Shown piece after piece: positions 8,838 to 17,500 of a DNA stretch of 64,000 nt. Positions within the stretch are counted from its first letter, which is position 1. The number at the start of each line of letters is the position of its first letter. The notes below the pieces were generated by a model. That model ran no database searches. It saw only the letters and a program-made list of their open reading frames with translations, and was not told the origin of the DNA. Both the position numbers and the translations under genes were made by a program. Source of the stretch: Solwaraspora sp. WMMA2056 (GTDB lineage: Bacteria; Actinomycetota; Actinomycetes; Mycobacteriales; Micromonosporaceae); NCBI RefSeq assembly GCF_030345095.1, contig NZ_CP128360.1:5332001-5396000 (forward strand), written 5' to 3'.

Positions 8838-10811
8838 TCAGGCGGTCTTCAGCAGCCGCACCGACACACCAGTGCCGGTGTGGAACGGCTCGGCGGTGTA
8901 ACCGTCGAGCCCGGTCACCGTGACCGCGCCGAACGTGCCGACGAGCTTCGCCGCCCGCAGCACCGGCACCGACACGTTCGCCGCCGGCGGCCGCTGCGGG
9001 TCCAGGGCCAGCACCAGGGCCGCCCGGCCGTTCAGCGTCGCCGTCGCGTCGACCACCAGCGGCGGTTCACCGCCGTCGGTCAGGTTCACCGACAGGGTGG
9101 CCTGACCGGACTGGCTGTACTCGCCGCGTACCCGGACCTGCCCGGCGGTGCGGTCCAACCGCAACGTGCCGCCGCGCAGCTCCGCTGGGCCGTCGCCCAA
9201 CGCCCGCTCCGACGCCGCGACCAGGGTGCCGTCGACCAGCCGGGTGCCGCCGGTGTAGCTGTTCGCCCCGGTCAGGGTCAACGCGCCGGTGCCGGACTTG
9301 ACCAGCATGCCCTCGCCGTCGATGTCGTTGCGCCAGGCGTCGGCGGCGTGGAAGCCACCGGCGGCGGCGTCCATCGTGACCCGTACGGTGCGCCGCAGCG
9401 ACCCGTAGCCGTCGGCGGCGGCGAACAGGTTCAGCCGGCCCCACTGCTCCGGGCCGTCCAGCAGCGGGTAGCCGCCCGGCAGCCCGGTGCTGCGCAGCAC
9501 CTCGCGGCGCTGCTCGGCGTCCAGGTACGGCAGCCGGGTCTCCAGCAGCGTCTCGGCGCCCTTCGGCACGGTGAACGGGGTGTCCTTACGCGCCTGCGGC
9601 AACATGTACGTCAGCCGGGGCGTCACCTTCGCCAGGTTCGCCGCCCGGTCGGCGTACGGGTCGGTGTCCGGCCCGGCCGAGTGGGCGTACGCGTACAGCG
9701 TGTCGGCGCTCGTGCCGGTGGCGGCCTGCAGATACTCGGCGGCCTGGTGCCGGGCGTCGGCCTTGAGCTGCGCGTACGCCGGGTCGGCGAGCACGGCGGC
9801 GGCCAGTGCGGTGGCCAGGATCCGGCCACCGATCACGTCCACCGGCGAGTGCATGCCGGCCACGATCCGGCTGTCCGCGACGTCACTGGCCCGGGCCAAC
9901 AGCTCCTGGAACCGCTCCGGTACGGCGTACGCGAACGCCAGCGCCGCCAGGTAGGCGGCGTTGGCGTGCCCGCTGGGGAAACCACCGTCGTCGGCCGGGT
10001 TGTCGGCCCGCTGACGCAGCAACTGCGGCACGACGGCGGTGTTCGCCGCGTACACCGGCACACCCAGCACCGGGATGCCGCCGGTCTCGACCACTTTGCT
10101 GTCGTCGGTGAGCCGCCACGGCCGCGGATACTGGTAGGTGGACTTGCTCGGGTTGCTGGAGGCGTGCGGGCCACGGATCGTGTTGACCAGCTGCACCACC
10201 GTGCCCAGCGCCGACGAGGTGGAGCCGGCGCCGAGCGACGAGCCGGCCGGCGCGTCCGGCGGCAGCGCGTCGCTGACCCGCCCGTCCGGCACCCCGTCGG
10301 GGGCAGCGGTGATGCCGGTGACGGCGAGCGACCCCGCCAGGTACGGCTGCGTCAGCGGACCGAGGCCGCTGATCGCGCTGTAGCTCTGGTGCTGCCGGTC
10401 GAAGATGTACGCCTGCTTCGCCTCGACCTCGGTGCGCTCCTCGCCCACCTTCACCACGTACCGGATGTTGGCCCGCAGCACCTCGGCGCTGCGCGGTACG
10501 CCGTTGTCCCAGTTGCTGCCGGTGGTCCACAGCTGCTCGAATCCGGCGAGGATCCGGACCGCCGCGTTGGTCTGCGGGGTCCGGTTGGCGCTGGTGTTGG
10601 TCAGGTAGTCGTCAACGAACGGCAACCCGGGGTAGCTGGGCGCCGGCGGCACGTTGCCGGCGGCGGTCGCCGCTGCCGTGCTGGTCGCGGTGGCCGGGGC
10701 GGCTGTCGCCGGCCCGGCGGTGAGCAGGCTGCCGGCCACCGGTAGGGCGGCGAGGGCGGCCGAGCCGCGCAGGAAGACGCGGCGGTCTATCGCATGGTGC
10801 TGTGCAGTCAT
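8838..10811 (-). CDS. Tat-exported PAP2 (vanadium-haloperoxidase-like) phosphatase with C-terminal beta-strand repeat
   Basis: 657 residues. The N-terminus 'DRRVFLRGSAALAALPVAGS' is a twin-arginine signal. The PAP2/class A acid phosphatase motifs are in order: 'STYQYPRPWRL', 'GGFPSGHANAAY' (general acid His), and 'SRIVAGMHSPVDVIGG' with the nucleophile His and its Asp. The enzyme should remove phosphate from lipid or soluble esters outside the membrane. After about residue 500 comes 'GTGALTLTGANSYTGGTRL', the autotransporter-associated beta-strand repeat, then further beta-rich sequence to the end. That repeat is typical of passenger domains and is unusual on a Gram-positive phosphatase; it may help substrate or wall binding. 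Confidence 0.85.
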   Translation of the reverse strand: MTAQHHAIDRRVFLRGSAALAALPVAGSLLTAGPATAAPATATSTAAATAAGNVPPAPSYPGLPFVDDYLTNTSANRTPQTNAAVRILAGFEQLWTTGSNWDNGVPRSAEVLRANIRYVVKVGEERTEVEAKQAYIFDRQHQSYSAISGLGPLTQPYLAGSLAVTGITAAPDGVPDGRVSDALPPDAPAGSSLGAGSTSSALGTVVQLVNTIRGPHASSNPSKSTYQYPRPWRLTDDSKVVETGGIPVLGVPVYAANTAVVPQLLRQRADNPADDGGFPSGHANAAYLAALAFAYAVPERFQELLARASDVADSRIVAGMHSPVDVIGGRILATALAAAVLADPAYAQLKADARHQAAEYLQAATGTSADTLYAYAHSAGPDTDPYADRAANLAKVTPRLTYMLPQARKDTPFTVPKGAETLLETRLPYLDAEQRREVLRSTGLPGGYPLLDGPEQWGRLNLFAAADGYGSLRRTVRVTMDAAAGGFHAADAWRNDIDGEGMLVKSGTGALTLTGANSYTGGTRLVDGTLVAASERALGDGPAELRGGTLRLDRTAGQVRVRGEYSQSGQATLSVNLTDGGEPPLVVDATATLNGRAALVLALDPQRPPAANVSVPVLRAAKLVGTFGAVTVTGLDGYTAEPFHTGTGVSVRLLKTA

Positions 10812-10962
10812 GGCTGCTGACCCTGGCCAACGCCGATGAACGGCGCAGGGCCGGTCAGCGAACGGTCGGTGGACTCAAGCGATCGTTAGATCCAGAAGTG
10901 ACGTGTCTCCCACTGGTACGCCGACCACCGGTGACCTGGTGTGATGCGCCAACGCCGATCGG

Positions 10963-11103
10963 CTACCTCACCGGGTTGGCCGGCGATGGCGGGACGGTGG
11001 TCAGCTCGCCGCACTTGGGGCACCAGCGGCTCTTGACCCGGATCGAGAACAGCCCGGCGAGGTAACCGAGCACTGTGGCGCTGGTCAACGCACAGATGTC
11101 CAT
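10963..11103 (-). CDS. 46-residue protein with a zinc-ribbon-like CPKCG
   Basis: Small gene, ATG at 11101-11103 (complement), stop at 10963-10965. It opens with one hydrophobic segment ('MDICALTSATVLGYLAGLF'), then basic 'SIRVKSRW' and a single CPKCG knuckle. It could be a membrane-anchored peptide or a half zinc-ribbon needing a partner. Similar tiny genes are, to my recollection, common beside HTH/DUF397 pairs in Micromonospora. AGAAGG lies upstream at a slightly long spacing. Function unknown. Confidence 0.6.
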   Translation of the reverse strand: MDICALTSATVLGYLAGLFSIRVKSRWCPKCGELTTVPPSPANPVR

Positions 11104-11122
11104 GATCGTCCGCCTTCTCTCT

Positions 11123-11163
11123 CGGAGGGGATGGAACGTCTTTTCTACGGAGGGGATGGAACG
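11123..11163. repeat. Two 16-bp direct repeats, 25-bp period
   Basis: CGGAGGGGATGGAACG occurs at 11123-11138 and again, identical, at 11148-11163. The pair lies just upstream of the 46-residue gene (minus strand), within about 60 bases of its start, so it may be its promoter or operator, or simply a local duplication. Confidence 0.6.
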
Positions 11164-11201
11164 GGGTCGGGCCGGATGGTTGCCGCCACCGGCCCGACCC
11201 C
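11163..11201 (-). terminator. Hairpin terminator after the small gene pair
   Basis: 13-bp perfect inverted repeat (11163-11175 with 11189-11201, loop 13) starting 6 bases after the stop of the minus-strand 72-residue gene. It has no T-run. Confidence 0.65.
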
Positions 11202-11206
11202 GGCTC

Positions 11207-11425
11207 TCACCGCCACCAGCCCATGAACCGCCAGTAGGCGTCGCCGCAGCGGTCCTGCGGCAGGTCAGTCATCGCGTCCAGCAGGCACGTCGCCAGGTAG
11301 ACCGACAGCGACACCCGCGCTCCCGCGTACTCGGCCAGCAACTCCCGCCGCCGCGTCTCGCACGGCCACGAAAGGCCACAGCCAGCGCAGATCCAGCTCG
11401 GCCGGACAGGACGATGCGTCGTCAA
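11207..11425 (-). CDS. 72-residue conserved protein with paired cysteines
   Basis: TTG start at 11423-11425 (complement), preceded by GGGGGAGA at good spacing. It overlaps the stop of the upstream small gene (TTGA), so translation is coupled. The sequence reads 'THRPVRPSWICAGCGLSWPC', a CxxC plus a third Cys in a possible zinc site, then a helical C-terminus ending 'YWRFMGWWR'. Small proteins of this look accompany HTH/DUF397 genes in Micromonosporaceae. No enzymatic role is evident; a small metal-binding partner of the regulator is a guess. Confidence 0.65.
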   Translation of the reverse strand: MTTHRPVRPSWICAGCGLSWPCETRRRELLAEYAGARVSLSVYLATCLLDAMTDLPQDRCGDAYWRFMGWWR

Positions 11426-11607
11426 CGCGTCTCCCCCGGCCAGTGACCCCGGTTGATCGGAATCCGGTGCCGCGCCCGGCAGGGCAACACCGACCCGCAC
11501 CGGCAGATCCGCCGCCACCTGCGCCAGGACCACACCGGCCGATGCCGGCGAGCCAGCGTCACCGCCACCGCCACCAGGTACGAGTCGTACGTGACACGCC
11601 CAGACAC
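11422..11607 (-). CDS. 61-residue basic conserved protein
   Basis: GTG start 11605-11607 (complement) with GGGAGG four bases upstream; a longer in-frame reading lacks a ribosome site. The protein is strongly basic and aromatic: 'YLVAVAVTLARRHRPVWSWR', then 'CRCGSVLPCRARHRIPINRG' with four cysteines in two pairs. The last codon overlaps the TTG start of the next gene. It is transcribed divergently from the HTH regulator, with about 130 bases between starts. Function unknown; the clustering with HTH/DUF397 suggests a shared regulatory cassette. Confidence 0.6.
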   Translation of the reverse strand: MSGRVTYDSYLVAVAVTLARRHRPVWSWRRWRRICRCGSVLPCRARHRIPINRGHWPGETR

Positions 11608-11665
11608 ACGACCTCCCGCAAGCCCGAACCGCACTCCTAATTTGCAAGTCCAAAAACGATGGTAC

Positions 11666-11679
11666 GTGTGAGGACACAC
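11666..11679. promoter_or_regulatory. Possible operator between divergent small genes and HTH regulator
   Basis: GTGTG-AGGA-CACAC, a 5-bp inverted repeat in the only non-coding stretch between the divergent units. Position and symmetry fit autoregulation by the adjacent helix-turn-helix protein, but the arms are short. Confidence 0.3.
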
Positions 11680-11739
11680 TTTGGGAACCCACCCGGCACG
11701 TCCCACACCCACCGGGACAGCCGTCAGATACTCACCACC

Positions 11740-12579
11740 ATGGTCAACCCGACGATCCAACGCCGACGCCTCGGCAACGCCCTCAAACGCGCCCGCGAAA
11801 CCGCAGGCAAAACCCAGGACGACGCCGCCAAGATCATCGACTCCTCAGCCAGCAAGATCAGCCGACTCGAACTCGGCCAGTCCGGCATCCGCCAAACCGA
11901 CCTCACCCTGCTCCTCGACTTCTACGGCGTCACCCGCGATGACGCCGAACCCCTCCGCAACCTCGCACGAGCCGGCCGCCAACGCGGAAGATGGAGTGGC
12001 TACCGCAACGTCATCCCCGACTGGTTCCGCCAATACCTCGACCTCGAAGCAGACGCCACCCACATCCGCTGGTACCAACCAGAAGTTATCCCCGGCATCC
12101 TCCAGACCGAGCCCTACATCCGCGCCCTCAACCAACGCACCCACACCGACGACCTCGAACGCCAGATCTCCGTACGACTCGAACGGCAGAAGGTCATCGA
12201 CCAGCCCGACAGAGCCCACCTCCACCTGATCCTCAGCGAGTCAGCCCTCCGCCGCACCCTCGGCGACCCAGCCGCCATGCACCAGCAGCTCACCCACCTC
12301 GCAACCCTCGCCAACCACCCCAACCTGACCATCCAGGTCTTCCCGTTCGACGCCCCCACCTACGAGACCTCGTCGTACAACTTCATCATCCTGCGCTTCG
12401 GCGAGGAGATGGCATCCGAAGTCGTCTACCTGGAGACCCTCACCGACGCCGACTACCTCGACGGCCCCGAGGCGGTCCGGGCATACACTCGGCTCTGGGA
12501 ACGACTCACCGCCGCCGCACTCGGCCCGGTCGAGTCCCGCACCCTCATCCAGCGGATCGCAGACGACACCAGAGGCTGA
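11740..12579 (+). CDS. Helix-turn-helix regulator with DUF5753
   Basis: 279 residues from ATG 11740; an in-frame ATG at 11659 would add 27 residues unlike the family. There is no clear ribosome site, so the message may be leaderless. Residues about 8-66 form an XRE helix-turn-helix ('GKTQDDAAKIIDSSASKISR' with 'LELGQSGI'). The rest is DUF5753: 'RWYQPEVIPGILQTEPYIRA', 'LILSESALRR', and a C-terminal 'SYNFIILRFGEE'. These proteins are very numerous in actinomycetes and usually sit next to a DUF397 gene, as here. They resemble BldB/WhiJ-type developmental regulators in arrangement. The target is unknown. Confidence 0.9.
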   Translation: MVNPTIQRRRLGNALKRARETAGKTQDDAAKIIDSSASKISRLELGQSGIRQTDLTLLLDFYGVTRDDAEPLRNLARAGRQRGRWSGYRNVIPDWFRQYLDLEADATHIRWYQPEVIPGILQTEPYIRALNQRTHTDDLERQISVRLERQKVIDQPDRAHLHLILSESALRRTLGDPAAMHQQLTHLATLANHPNLTIQVFPFDAPTYETSSYNFIILRFGEEMASEVVYLETLTDADYLDGPEAVRAYTRLWERLTAAALGPVESRTLIQRIADDTRG

Positions 12580-12581
12580 CC

Positions 12582-12800
12582 ATGAACACATCCCACCCCA
12601 CCTGGCGCAAGTCCAGCCGCAGCGACAACAACGGCGGCGCCTGCATCGAAGTCGCCAGCATGCCCTCCACCACCGCAGTCCGCGACAGCAAACACCAGGC
12701 CGGGCCAACCCTCGCCTTCACCACTCCCACCTGGACCAGATTCATCGACGCGATCAAGGCCGGCGAACGCGGAGCGCTCACACCGAAGTCGCTGGGCTAG
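12582..12800 (+). CDS. DUF397 protein
   Basis: 72 residues, ATG two bases after the stop of the HTH gene. 'TWRKSSRSDNNGGACIEVA', 'AVRDSKHQAGPTLAF' and the final 'FIDAIKAGERG' are the full DUF397 signature. In characterised HTH/DUF397 pairs, such as WhiJ systems, the small protein modulates the DNA-binding partner, and some pairs have been proposed to act as toxin-antitoxin-like modules. A strong hairpin follows. Confidence 0.9.
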   Translation: MNTSHPTWRKSSRSDNNGGACIEVASMPSTTAVRDSKHQAGPTLAFTTPTWTRFIDAIKAGERGALTPKSLG

Positions 12801-12823
12801 GATCTGCTCCACCAAGTCCAGAA

Positions 12824-12847
12824 GCGGTCCGGCCGAAGCCGGACCGC
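12824..12847 (+). terminator. Hairpin terminator after DUF397
   Basis: GCGGTCCGGC-CGAA-GCCGGACCGC: a perfect 10-bp stem with a four-base loop, 24 bases beyond the DUF397 stop. Confidence 0.7.
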
Positions 12848-13103
12848 ACACACACGCCACGGCCCACGACCCCGCGCGCGCACACCGGTGACACCACGCC
12901 CCAGAACTCGACGAGCTTCCCCGGCTGCCGCCGTCGGTTGCTGCCGCAGCACTACGCCGAGCGCTGCCCCGGCATTTGCCGACCGACACCAATCTCGCTA
13001 AATGGCAGCGGCAGTACACCGGCACGGCGGGGCAAGAACGCGCAGGTCGCGGTATACCGGCACAGACGGACAACCCGATCCGGCGCGCGGGGGCGCTGCG
13101 GCC

Positions 13104-13324
13104 ATGGTCGACAACCCGGACCTCAACCGGCGCGTAGCCCAGTTCCTGCTGAAACAGAACAGATCGCCGGCCGCGTCGTTGACGCGATGATGGCCAAAGA
13201 CGTCCACGGCATGAACGCCGCCGCTCAGGAACTCGCCGACCTCAGCACAGCACACCAAGACCTCGCCGAGGACATCGTGAGGTACAAGGCCAACGCCGGC
13301 ATCGAGCCAGTCGACGCCGCACCC
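13104..13324 (+). pseudogene. Frameshifted small gene, function unknown
   Basis: ATG 13104 opens 'MVDNPDLNRRVAQFLLKQN' and then runs out of frame to a stop near 13190. In another frame the sequence continues smoothly as 'EQIAGRVVDAMMAKDVHGMN', then 'LADLSTAHQDLAEDIVRYKA' and 'NAGIEPVD'. Joining the two around 13155-13165 restores a helical protein of about 70 residues. The C-terminus is then fused directly to an IS256 transposase scrap. I read it as a small conserved gene broken by a frameshift and by a mobile-element insertion/deletion. No function is recognised. Confidence 0.5.
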
Positions 13325-13443
13325 CTGGCGGTGACCCAGACGTGTGTCGTGCACCTGCTGCGGGCGTCGTTCCGGTACGCGGCCCGTCAGCACTGGGACG
13401 CAATCGCGAAGGCGTTGCGGCCGGTCTACACCGCGGCACAACG
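13325..13443 (+). mobile_element. IS256-family transposase remnant
   Basis: About 39 codons reading 'LAVTQTCVVHLLRASFRY' and 'AARQHWDAIAKALRPVYTAA'. This is the characteristic IS256 (mutator-type) segment that follows the second catalytic aspartate ('xxxQTCIxHxxRxxxxY... WDxIxxxLKPIYTA'). No preceding DDE region and no following 'STNAIES' motif are found, so only an internal scrap survives. It shares frame with the end of the broken gene before it, which gives a chimeric open frame. Confidence 0.6.
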
Positions 13444-13587
13444 CGTCCCACAGGTGCCCCATCCGCGAACTGGTGATCTCCAACGGACCGCCCGCGTCCG
13501 GACTGTCGTCCAGCCCCAGGTCCAACTCGCCCTGACCAGCCGCCAACCGCTGCCACGCGACCGACTTCAACACCGCGAGCTGTCTCG

Positions 13588-13735
13588 TGGGTCTGTAAGA
13601 ACAACGGGCAAGACACACGGAGAGCCGTATGCGGGGCCAACTCGCACGTACGGTTCGGGCGGGCGGCCAGCGGAAACGGACCAGGAGCAATCCCGGCACC
13701 GCGCCACTGGCCGACCCCACGAGCGCCCGGCTACG
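13588..13735 (+). mobile_element. Group II intron 3' end (domains V-VI), truncated
   Basis: 13622-13656 matches group II intron domain V: it begins GAGCCGTATGCG and ends CGCACGTACGGTTC, with the catalytic AGC triad. The terminal loop (about GCCAA) departs from the usual GNRA. The preceding 'GTGGGTCTGTAAGAACAACG' and a following stem (GGCCAG near 13665 with CTGGCC near 13717) fit the end of domain IV and domain VI, with the intron ending near GACCCC. No reverse transcriptase frame precedes it, so it is a decayed 3' fragment. Confidence 0.6.
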
Positions 13736-14050
13736 CCGGGCCGCGCGCACGCGCTCAAGGCCTACGGCCCCGCGCGCACGCCCATCAACCCGAACCGCGA
13801 GAAGGCGGCGGAGTCGGCCGATCGAGGGCCAAGGCCGTGACGATCCCTCCACCCCGGTCATCCCACAGCAACCGGTTCCGGGGATCGACGCCGCACCGCT
13901 ACGCGGCACGCCACCGAACATCCGTCGCGACGATCCAGCTATCGACCTTCCATCACGGTTCGTCGATCCGATGCGCCGCTTGACGGCAACCCACGCGCAC
14001 ACCCAGGTCCGCCAGCACTCGCATCATCACCGAAAGTAACCTACAGACTT
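13736..14050. other. Gene-free stretch
   Basis: About 310 bases between the intron scrap and the immunity gene. I see no convincing gene on either strand; the open frames are arginine/proline-rich shadows. Confidence 0.5.
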
Positions 14051-14554
14051 TCAACTCCCGTCCGGCGGCCATGGCTTTGCCCCCGGCGTGAGAACCTTCA
14101 AACAGATCAGGGGACGATTTGCGAGTAGGGCGAGGTTAATTGCTTCCTCTACTGTTTTGCCAAGTTCCCAGATCCACCCCAGCCCAGTCGCCACTGTCCA
14201 ACCGCGATCATCGACGAACACGCTTGAAGAGCTAATCCACTCGCCAAGCGGGTACCAATTGCCACCGAGTGCCTCATGCAGCTCTTCCGCCAATAAGTGA
14301 TGTCCGAAGCCAGCATCGATCGGTTCAAAATTGAGCGGTTCGCCGTTCTCGAAATTCGGTCCTACTTCGTTGACCGGCTCCACCGACAATCCACCGAAGG
14401 CCTGCAGGGTGCTTCGCGCCGGTTCATTGATGTGGTACCCCTGCGCAGCAAGTAGCTCAATCCACTCCGAGACATCCACCTGCCGATTCTCGTGCCAACC
14501 AGCTCCTCGGAGAGCCGACAAGCTCTCCGAGGAGATTTTATCTAGATCGATCAC
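14051..14554 (-). CDS. SUKH-3 type immunity protein
   Basis: 167 residues, GTG start overlapping the toxin stop (GTGA). 'LRGAGWHENRQVDVSEW' and 'INEPARSTLQAFGGLSVEP' followed by a 'DAGFGHHLLAEELHEALG' helix match SUKH-3 family proteins, and 'WYPLGEW' with 'VDDRGWTVA' gives the family's beta core. SUKH proteins are immunity factors for polymorphic toxins, many of them nucleases and deaminases; here the partner is the C-terminal domain of the RHS protein immediately upstream. The gene is clearly less GC-rich than the surroundings and contains a rare TTA leucine codon at 14294-14296, both signs of recent exchange. Confidence 0.8.
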   Translation of the reverse strand: MIDLDKISSESLSALRGAGWHENRQVDVSEWIELLAAQGYHINEPARSTLQAFGGLSVEPVNEVGPNFENGEPLNFEPIDAGFGHHLLAEELHEALGGNWYPLGEWISSSSVFVDDRGWTVATGLGWIWELGKTVEEAINLALLANRPLICLKVLTPGAKPWPPDGS

Positions 14555-17500
14555 CCTGGCCCTGCCTCGAATGAAATGTTTAGACTCTTAAGAAGCGGAT
14601 TGCAAAGCCGTCTACATGGGTAGCCGGGCGTACCATGAACCGGCGCATTTGGTGACATCGAATTTCGAGTCTGCACTACTTGCATCGATCCCCCGGTTAT
14701 TGCCGATGGACCTTCAGCTCGGTATGCCTGAATAAGACATCCCACCTCGGCGCAGCCACCGTGATGCCCGGCTGCTTGAACTGCGTCCCGGAGTTCCGGC
14801 ATGTTTTCTAGCTCGCCGGCCGTTCCGTGCCTATTCGTGCTGTAGTATTTCGCACCCGAAGGTGATGTGTATTCCGCTGCGAACTTGGTGCCCGGCTGGT
14901 TCCGGACACTATCAGCGAAATCCTCAAGTCCGCAGTTGTGCACCAGGACCGGTGTTGTGCCGGCGAGCACATAGTACGTGTGGATGTCGGCGACGGTGAG
15001 GTTGTAGACCGTAGCGGGCCGCTGGTAGGCGACGATGTCGATGGCCCGCAGGCGGGAGCCGTCCGGAGCCAGCAGCTCGTCACCAGGCCGCAGCATGCTG
15101 GCGTCACGCCACGTCGCCTGACTGGCCACCCAGAACGGGTGGCCGTCGGTAGCAGTAATGACCTGGGATTCATGTCCGTCGCCGACCGCGACGGTGATCT
15201 CAACCAGGTCCTTGTCGCCGGTGCCCTCGATCGTCGCGGTTACAGCCTTGACTGCCGTCTCACCGGTCTCTGGATCACTCGCCACCACCCGGTCGCCGAT
15301 CTCGACGTCCTCGATCGGCTTACGCGAACCGTCCGCCAACAACACGAGCGTACCGGGAACGAAGCTGTTCCCCGTTTCGCATTTGTCCGGCTTCCCCGGA
15401 CCCCTGCCACCCCCGGTGCCGGAGCCAGATCCGGAGCCGGCGTTGGTCGTCGTCGGCTTTCCAGTTGAGCCACCAGCGGGCGCGTCCGGTGATTGGGCGC
15501 CAGTATTCGGCTTCACCGTCGGACCAGGCGCATCAGGCGTGGAGGAACCTCCGAAAATCCTCCTAGCAAGCCCTCCGCAGACGCGGGAGGGGCAACCGGG
15601 GGTTAGGAAACCGACAGTCGCAACCGCCGCACCGCGGAAATCACCGTTGAAGAGCGCCTCGCCAATCAGGTACGCATCGTAACCAGTAGAGATTCCACGG
15701 CACAGTACGCTTAACGTACAAATCGTTTCATAAACAAGCTCTTCCTGCCAGCTCGGCGGCGGACCCATCTTGATGACTACCGAGCTTTCATATCGACCCG
15801 CGTCTGCCTTCGCCTGACAACTGTAGGGGCCGGTGCCGTTGCAGTGGGTCGTCCGCTGTGACGCCATGTCACTTCCGTGCGCACCCGGGCCCCAGCCAGC
15901 GTTGTTGCCGTTGAAGTGGGGGTCACTGCCGACCATGAAGTCGGTGTAGATCAACCCGGAAGGGTCGCTGTACGTGATCGGGCTGTTGTTCGCGTAGCTG
16001 TAAGGGTTCCACTGCTGGGGATCGGTCAGGTCATGGACCGGGTCGACGCTGATGAAACGGCCGGCAACCGGGTCGTACTCGCGGGCGCCCAGATGCGTCA
16101 GGCCCGTGTTGTCGATGGTGCCACCGACGAAGCCCTTGCTGTTCGGCCAGGTCGGCACCGCGCCCCGTGGCGTGCCGTACGGGGTCTGGCGGCGGACGGT
16201 CAACGCCTGACTGACCGAATCGACTGCAATCGACGACGTGCCCTGGTGGTCGCTGGCCAGCCACGACAACCCGTTCGCGGTCCGTGATCCGACGGTGGAG
16301 CCTAGGTGGCTGTAGTAGCGGGTGGCGCTGGTCGAAGTCGTCGCCGAGTTGTAGCGGATTTCTTGACCGGGCAGGTAGAGCGTCTTCCCACCCGGATCAC
16401 GACGGATCAGCCGGTTGCCGTCTGCGTCATAGAGGTAGCTGGTCGCTCCGCTGCTGTCGGTGGAGTTGGTCAGCCGACCCTCGGAGTCCCATCCCAAGGT
16501 CTGCGTGCCGGAGGTGGCGGTCGGCCGAGTCGCGGTGTTGCCCGCCGCATCGTAGGTGTAGCTGCCGGTCTGCGCCCCAGTCGTGGAGGCCAGGGCGTGT
16601 GGCCTGACCGCGCCCGCCGCCGGGTAGTTGTACGTGGTGGTGGCGGTGCCGCCAGTGGTGTGCACCGACTGGGTGCGGCGGTTGCCGATGCTGTCGAAGG
16701 TCCAGGAATGCCAGTACGGTGCGGGGCCGCCCAGGCCGGCAGCGGACGGGGCCGTGGCGCAGTCCGCCGAGCTCGGCGTCCAGGCCTGAGTGAGCCGACG
16801 CAGGTGGTCGTAGTTGAAGCACTGGGTGTCGTCGACCGGATCCTGGGCCTCGTCCCGGATGCTGGTGACGTTGCCCGCGTGGTCCTGGGTGTAATGCAGA
16901 TCGGCGATCGTGTTCGGTGCGACGGTGTCTCGCGCGGTGACTGCCCGAGTCAGCCGCCCTGTATCGAGTTCACGGGTGAACGCCTGCCACACGCGGCCAC
17001 CGGCGATGTCGTCGGTGTCGAGGGTGATCTGAGTGGGCTCGCCGAGCGCGTTGTAGCTGGTACCGGCGACATACTGGCTCGACACGCCTCCGTACAGCGT
17101 TTCAAGCTTGGTCGGCAGACCGAGGCTGTTGTAGCTGTACAGCAGGGTTTCGGCCGGCAGGTCGTTGTTCGTCGACGGGAGGCTCAGCGACGCCAGGGAG
17201 TCGTCAGGGTTCCACGTCAGGAAGGAGTTGTAGATGCCGCCCAGTCCGGTCTCGGATGTGGGGATGGTGATCTGGGTGCCGGTCGGCTGGTAGCTGTCGG
17301 TGTAGCCGGTCACCCGCACCTGGTAGAGGGAGCCGCCTTCGATCCGAGTGGACTGGGTCAGCGCACCCTTGAGGATGGTGTCGTAGATCCACTGGGCCCG
17401 CGTTGTGCTGCCGATCTGGTCGTCGTAGACCGCTCGCTTGCGGTTCAGCGGGTCGTACAGGTAAGCGAGCTTCTCGCCGCGCGCGTCGGTGCTGGTAGTG

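Noticed and set aside
10802-11065. Plus-strand 87-codon open frame
   Set aside because: Its composition is unlike the neighbours and it is antisense to the better-supported 46-residue zinc-ribbon gene.
12998-14002. Minus-strand 334-codon frame across the remnant region
   Set aside because: It runs through the IS256 and group II intron scraps on the opposite strand and has no recognisable domain.
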